From contig NZ_BLWF01000004.1 in the NCBI RefSeq assembly GCF_013167955.1, forward strand, positions 62,001 to 126,000: a stretch of DNA of 64,000 nt. The letters are read 5' to 3'. The notes beneath the pieces are model-generated. The model was not told the DNA's origin and made no database searches. It worked only from the letters and a program-made list of their open reading frames with translations. Both the position numbers and the translations under genes were made by a program. Below are positions 61,656-64,000 of the stretch, one piece after another. Every line of letters begins with the position of its first letter. Position 1 is the first letter of the stretch. The stretch is from Thermanaeromonas sp. C210 (lineage in GTDB: Bacteria; Bacillota; DSM-521; Neomoorellales; Neomoorellaceae).

Positions 61656-64000
61656 CTAAAATAGTGCCAGCTGGTCGGTAGCCGGCAACCCTGCCAGGCA
61701 CCCGTGGCGCTCCAAAACCTCCAGTACCGACCGGTTTATCCGGCTACGGCGCTGCAGGTCCTCCACCGAAGTAAAGGGTTTTTCCCTTCTGGCCCGATCA
61801 ATGGCCTCGGCCGCCGACCGCCCCACCCCGGCCAGGGAAGCCAGGGGGGGAAGCAATTGGCCGGGAGCGGTTAAAAAGCGGACGGCGTGGGACCTGGCCA
61901 GGTCCACGCGCTTTAACGTAATGCCGCGGCAAAACATTTCTCGGGCCACCTCTAAGATGGAGAGGAAGTTCTTATCCCGCGCGCTGGCCTCGTTGCCCTT
62001 ACGCTCTAGGGACCTGATTTCTTCCTGCACCCGGTCCAGGCCCTGGCAGATGATGTCGGCGTCGAATTCTTCGGCCCGCACGCTGAAAAAGGCGGCGTAG
62101 AAGGCTTCGGGGTGGTAAACCTTATAGTAGGCAATGCGAAAGGCCATCATGACGTAGGCCACGGCATGGGCCTTGGGGAATAAGTAGGTTATCTTTTTGC
62201 ATGATTGAATGAACCATTCGGGCACCCCGGCCGAGCGCATTATATCTTCATATTCCTTCTTTACCCCCTTCCCCTTGCGCACGTCCTCCATCACGCGAAA
62301 GGCCACTTCCGGGGGCACTCCCTTATGGAGCAGGTAGTTCATAATATCGTCCCGGGTGGATATGGCCTCGCTGAGGCGGGCGGTCCCGCTCCTGATAAGG
62401 TCCTGAGCGTTATTCAGCCATACGTCGGTGCCGTGGGAAAATCCGCTGATGCGCACCAGCTCGGCAAAGGTCCGGGGCCGGGTTTCTTCCAGCATTTGCC
62501 GTACAAAGCGGGTCCCGAATTCAGGGATCCCTAAGGTGCCCACCTGGGTGCCTATATCCTCCGGCCTCACCCCCAGAGCTTCCACGCTGGAAAAGAGGGA
62601 CATGGTTTTTTTCTCGTCCAGGGGGATCTCCCGGGCAGGTACCCCGGTTAAATCCTCCAGCACCTTAATGACCGTAGGATCATCATGGCCTAGCAAGTCT
62701 AACTTCACCAGGCGCTCACTCAAAGCCTCATAATCAAAGTGGGTGGTGATAACGGTGCTGGACTGGTCGTCTGCCGGGTGCTGGAGGGGTGTAAATAAAT
62801 GTATGTCAGTTCCCCGGGGTACCACCATCAATCCCCCGGGATGCTGCCCGGTGGTCCGCTTCACCCCGGTACACCCGCGCACCAGGCGGTTGACCTCCGC
62901 CTGCCTCAGCTTCAAATTATGCTCTTCTAGATATTTTTGTACAAAGCCGTAGGCGGTTCGTTCGGCTATGGTAGCGATGGTACCGGCGCGGAAAACGTGA
63001 TCCTTGCCGAACATCTCTTCGGCGTAACGGTGGGCCTGGGCCTGGTATTCGCCGGAAAAATTCAGGTCGATGTCTGGGACTTTGTCCCCTTTAAAGCCCA
63101 GAAAGACTTCAAAGGGTATGTCATGGCCGTCCTTGACCAGACTTTCCCCGCACCGCGGGCAGCATTTGTCGGGGAGATCCGCCCCGCAGTTAACGCTGCC
63201 GTCCTGGACAAACTGGGTATAGCGGCAACCGGGGCACCGATAATGGGGGGGCAACGGATTTACCTCGGTGATTCCAGCCATGGTGGCCACCAGGGAGGAA
63301 CCTACCGACCCCCGGGAGCCAACCAAGTAGCCGTCTTCATTGGATTTTTTGACTAACCTGTGGGCAATGAGGTAGAGCACCGCAAAACCGTGCTGAATAA
63401 TGGCCTTGAGTTCCTTGTAGAGCCGACCCTGAACTTCGGGCGGGAGGGGGTCACCGTACCATTCCCGCGCCCGCCGGAGGACGATGTCGGTTAGCTCTTC
63501 CTCGGCTCCCGGGATCTCGGGAGGATAGAACTCGTCGGGAATGGGTTTAAGGTCCTCCACCTGGGTGGCCAGGAGCCGGGGGTTTTCGATTACCACTTCC
63601 CGGGCCGTCTCTTCCCCCAAATAGGCGAATTCGGCCAGCATTTCCTCCGTAGTACGGTAATAAAGGGGAGCCTGAACCTCGTCTTCATAGCCCTGGCCGT
63701 GCAGGAGGATCTGGCGGAAGATAGCATCCTCCGGCTCCACAAAATGGACGTCCCCGGTGGCCACCACCGGCTTGCCCAGTTTTTTGCCCAGGGCCACGAT
63801 GCGGCGGTTCATCTCTTCCAGAGCCCGCCGGTCGGGCATTTTACCCTCCCGGATTAAAAACTCATTGTTGGCCAGGGGTTGAATTTCCAGATAGTCGTAA
63901 AAGGCCGCTATGGCCGCCAGCTGCTCTTCGTCAGCCCCGGCCAAATAGCTGCGGATGAGTTCACCGGCCTCACAGGCAGTGCCGAGAAGCAGCCCCTGCC
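61656..64000 (-). CDS. polC: DNA polymerase III PolC (C-terminal part, partial)
   Basis: The replicative polymerase of Gram-positive bacteria. The open frame runs past the right edge, where the sequence QGLLLGTACEAGELIRSY is in frame at 64000. Visible are the rest of the PHP domain, the catalytic palm with DIDLNFSGEYQAQAHRYAEE, the fingers and thumb (GTIATIAERTAYGFVQKYLE), and the C-terminal region ending DQLALF. The window holds about 780 codons. The N-terminal and exonuclease parts lie outside. It is followed by a terminator before rimP. Confidence 0.95.
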   Translation of the reverse strand, partial: QGLLLGTACEAGELIRSYLAGADEEQLAAIAAFYDYLEIQPLANNEFLIREGKMPDRRALEEMNRRIVALGKKLGKPVVATGDVHFVEPEDAIFRQILLHGQGYEDEVQAPLYYRTTEEMLAEFAYLGEETAREVVIENPRLLATQVEDLKPIPDEFYPPEIPGAEEELTDIVLRRAREWYGDPLPPEVQGRLYKELKAIIQHGFAVLYLIAHRLVKKSNEDGYLVGSRGSVGSSLVATMAGITEVNPLPPHYRCPGCRYTQFVQDGSVNCGADLPDKCCPRCGESLVKDGHDIPFEVFLGFKGDKVPDIDLNFSGEYQAQAHRYAEEMFGKDHVFRAGTIATIAERTAYGFVQKYLEEHNLKLRQAEVNRLVRGCTGVKRTTGQHPGGLMVVPRGTDIHLFTPLQHPADDQSSTVITTHFDYEALSERLVKLDLLGHDDPTVIKVLEDLTGVPAREIPLDEKKTMSLFSSVEALGVRPEDIGTQVGTLGIPEFGTRFVRQMLEETRPRTFAELVRISGFSHGTDVWLNNAQDLIRSGTARLSEAISTRDDIMNYLLHKGVPPEVAFRVMEDVRKGKGVKKEYEDIMRSAGVPEWFIQSCKKITYLFPKAHAVAYVMMAFRIAYYKVYHPEAFYAAFFSVRAEEFDADIICQGLDRVQEEIRSLERKGNEASARDKNFLSILEVAREMFCRGITLKRVDLARSHAVRFLTAPGQLLPPLASLAGVGRSAAEAIDRARREKPFTSVEDLQRRSRINRSVLEVLERHGCLAGLPATDQLALF

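Overview
The window comes from a spore-forming, anaerobic Gram-positive bacterium, most likely a thermophilic clostridial lineage of the Moorella/Thermanaeromonas kind. This placement is inferred from gene order and content: a dipicolinate synthase pair, a Spo0E-like peptide, a SpoIIIE-type translocase, an orphan DMSO-reductase-like enzyme, group IIC intron biology and GC-rich coding. No search was run.

Two blocks of conserved chromosome flank an accessory region, and nearly all host genes are on the minus strand. Reading in the direction of transcription (right to left), the right block (about 64,000 to 37,670) runs polC (partial), rimP-nusA-ylxR-L7Ae-infB-rbfA-nrnA-truB-ribF, a small DUF4258-like gene, rpsO, pnp, a YlxY-like deacetylase, a DacF-like carboxypeptidase, an M16 peptidase, a dUTPase-like gene, a Spo0E-like gene, ymxH/ylmC, a lysine riboswitch with dapB, dpaA-dpaB, asd, dapG, dapA, RNase J, then the 5' part of tepA. 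The left block (11,310 to 1) continues with the 3' part of tepA, ylzJ, spoIIIE/ftsK, rodZ, rimO, a membrane protein with an FtsH-like protease, thpR, recA and rny. This is close to the B. subtilis order rpsO-pnp-ylxY-mlpA-ymxH-spoVFAB-asd-dapG-dapA-rnjB-tepA-ylzJ-spoIIIE.

The main discovery is that tepA (ymfB), a ClpP-like sporulation/outgrowth protease gene, is split by a 26.4-kb intervening element bounded by a 14-bp direct repeat (11294-11307 and 37680-37693). Joining the two repeats rebuilds a 249-codon tepA exactly in frame, reuniting the Ser motif of the 5' part with the His region of the 3' part. The circular joint predicted for the excised element is an imperfect palindrome with arms of about 20 bp, as expected for a serine-integrase attP. 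A large serine recombinase (11616-13316) and an overlapping 60-codon gene lie at one end. The layout resembles skin-type developmental intervening elements, here in tepA. The 5' part of tepA and the element's ku gene share a sigma-G-like promoter with identical spacing.

Inside the element are: the recombinase module; a DUF1638 gene and a truncated corrinoid/URO-D-type gene; a group IIC intron with a frameshifted maturase; a lipoprotein polysaccharide deacetylase; a split NHEJ set (ku, LigD-type ligase, LigD-type polymerase); a cell-wall-like protein with copper-amine-oxidase-like repeats; a frameshifted GICGF-family gene; a radical SAM gene plus an orphan DmsA-like molybdoenzyme; a decayed glnB-amt pair, with hppA and HD-hydrolase remnants; a DUF2225 gene; motA-motB; an IS1634-like insertion sequence; a MNT-HEPN toxin-antitoxin pair; and debris of DUF3854, uvrA and ImmA-type genes. 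No rRNA, tRNA or CRISPR array was seen.
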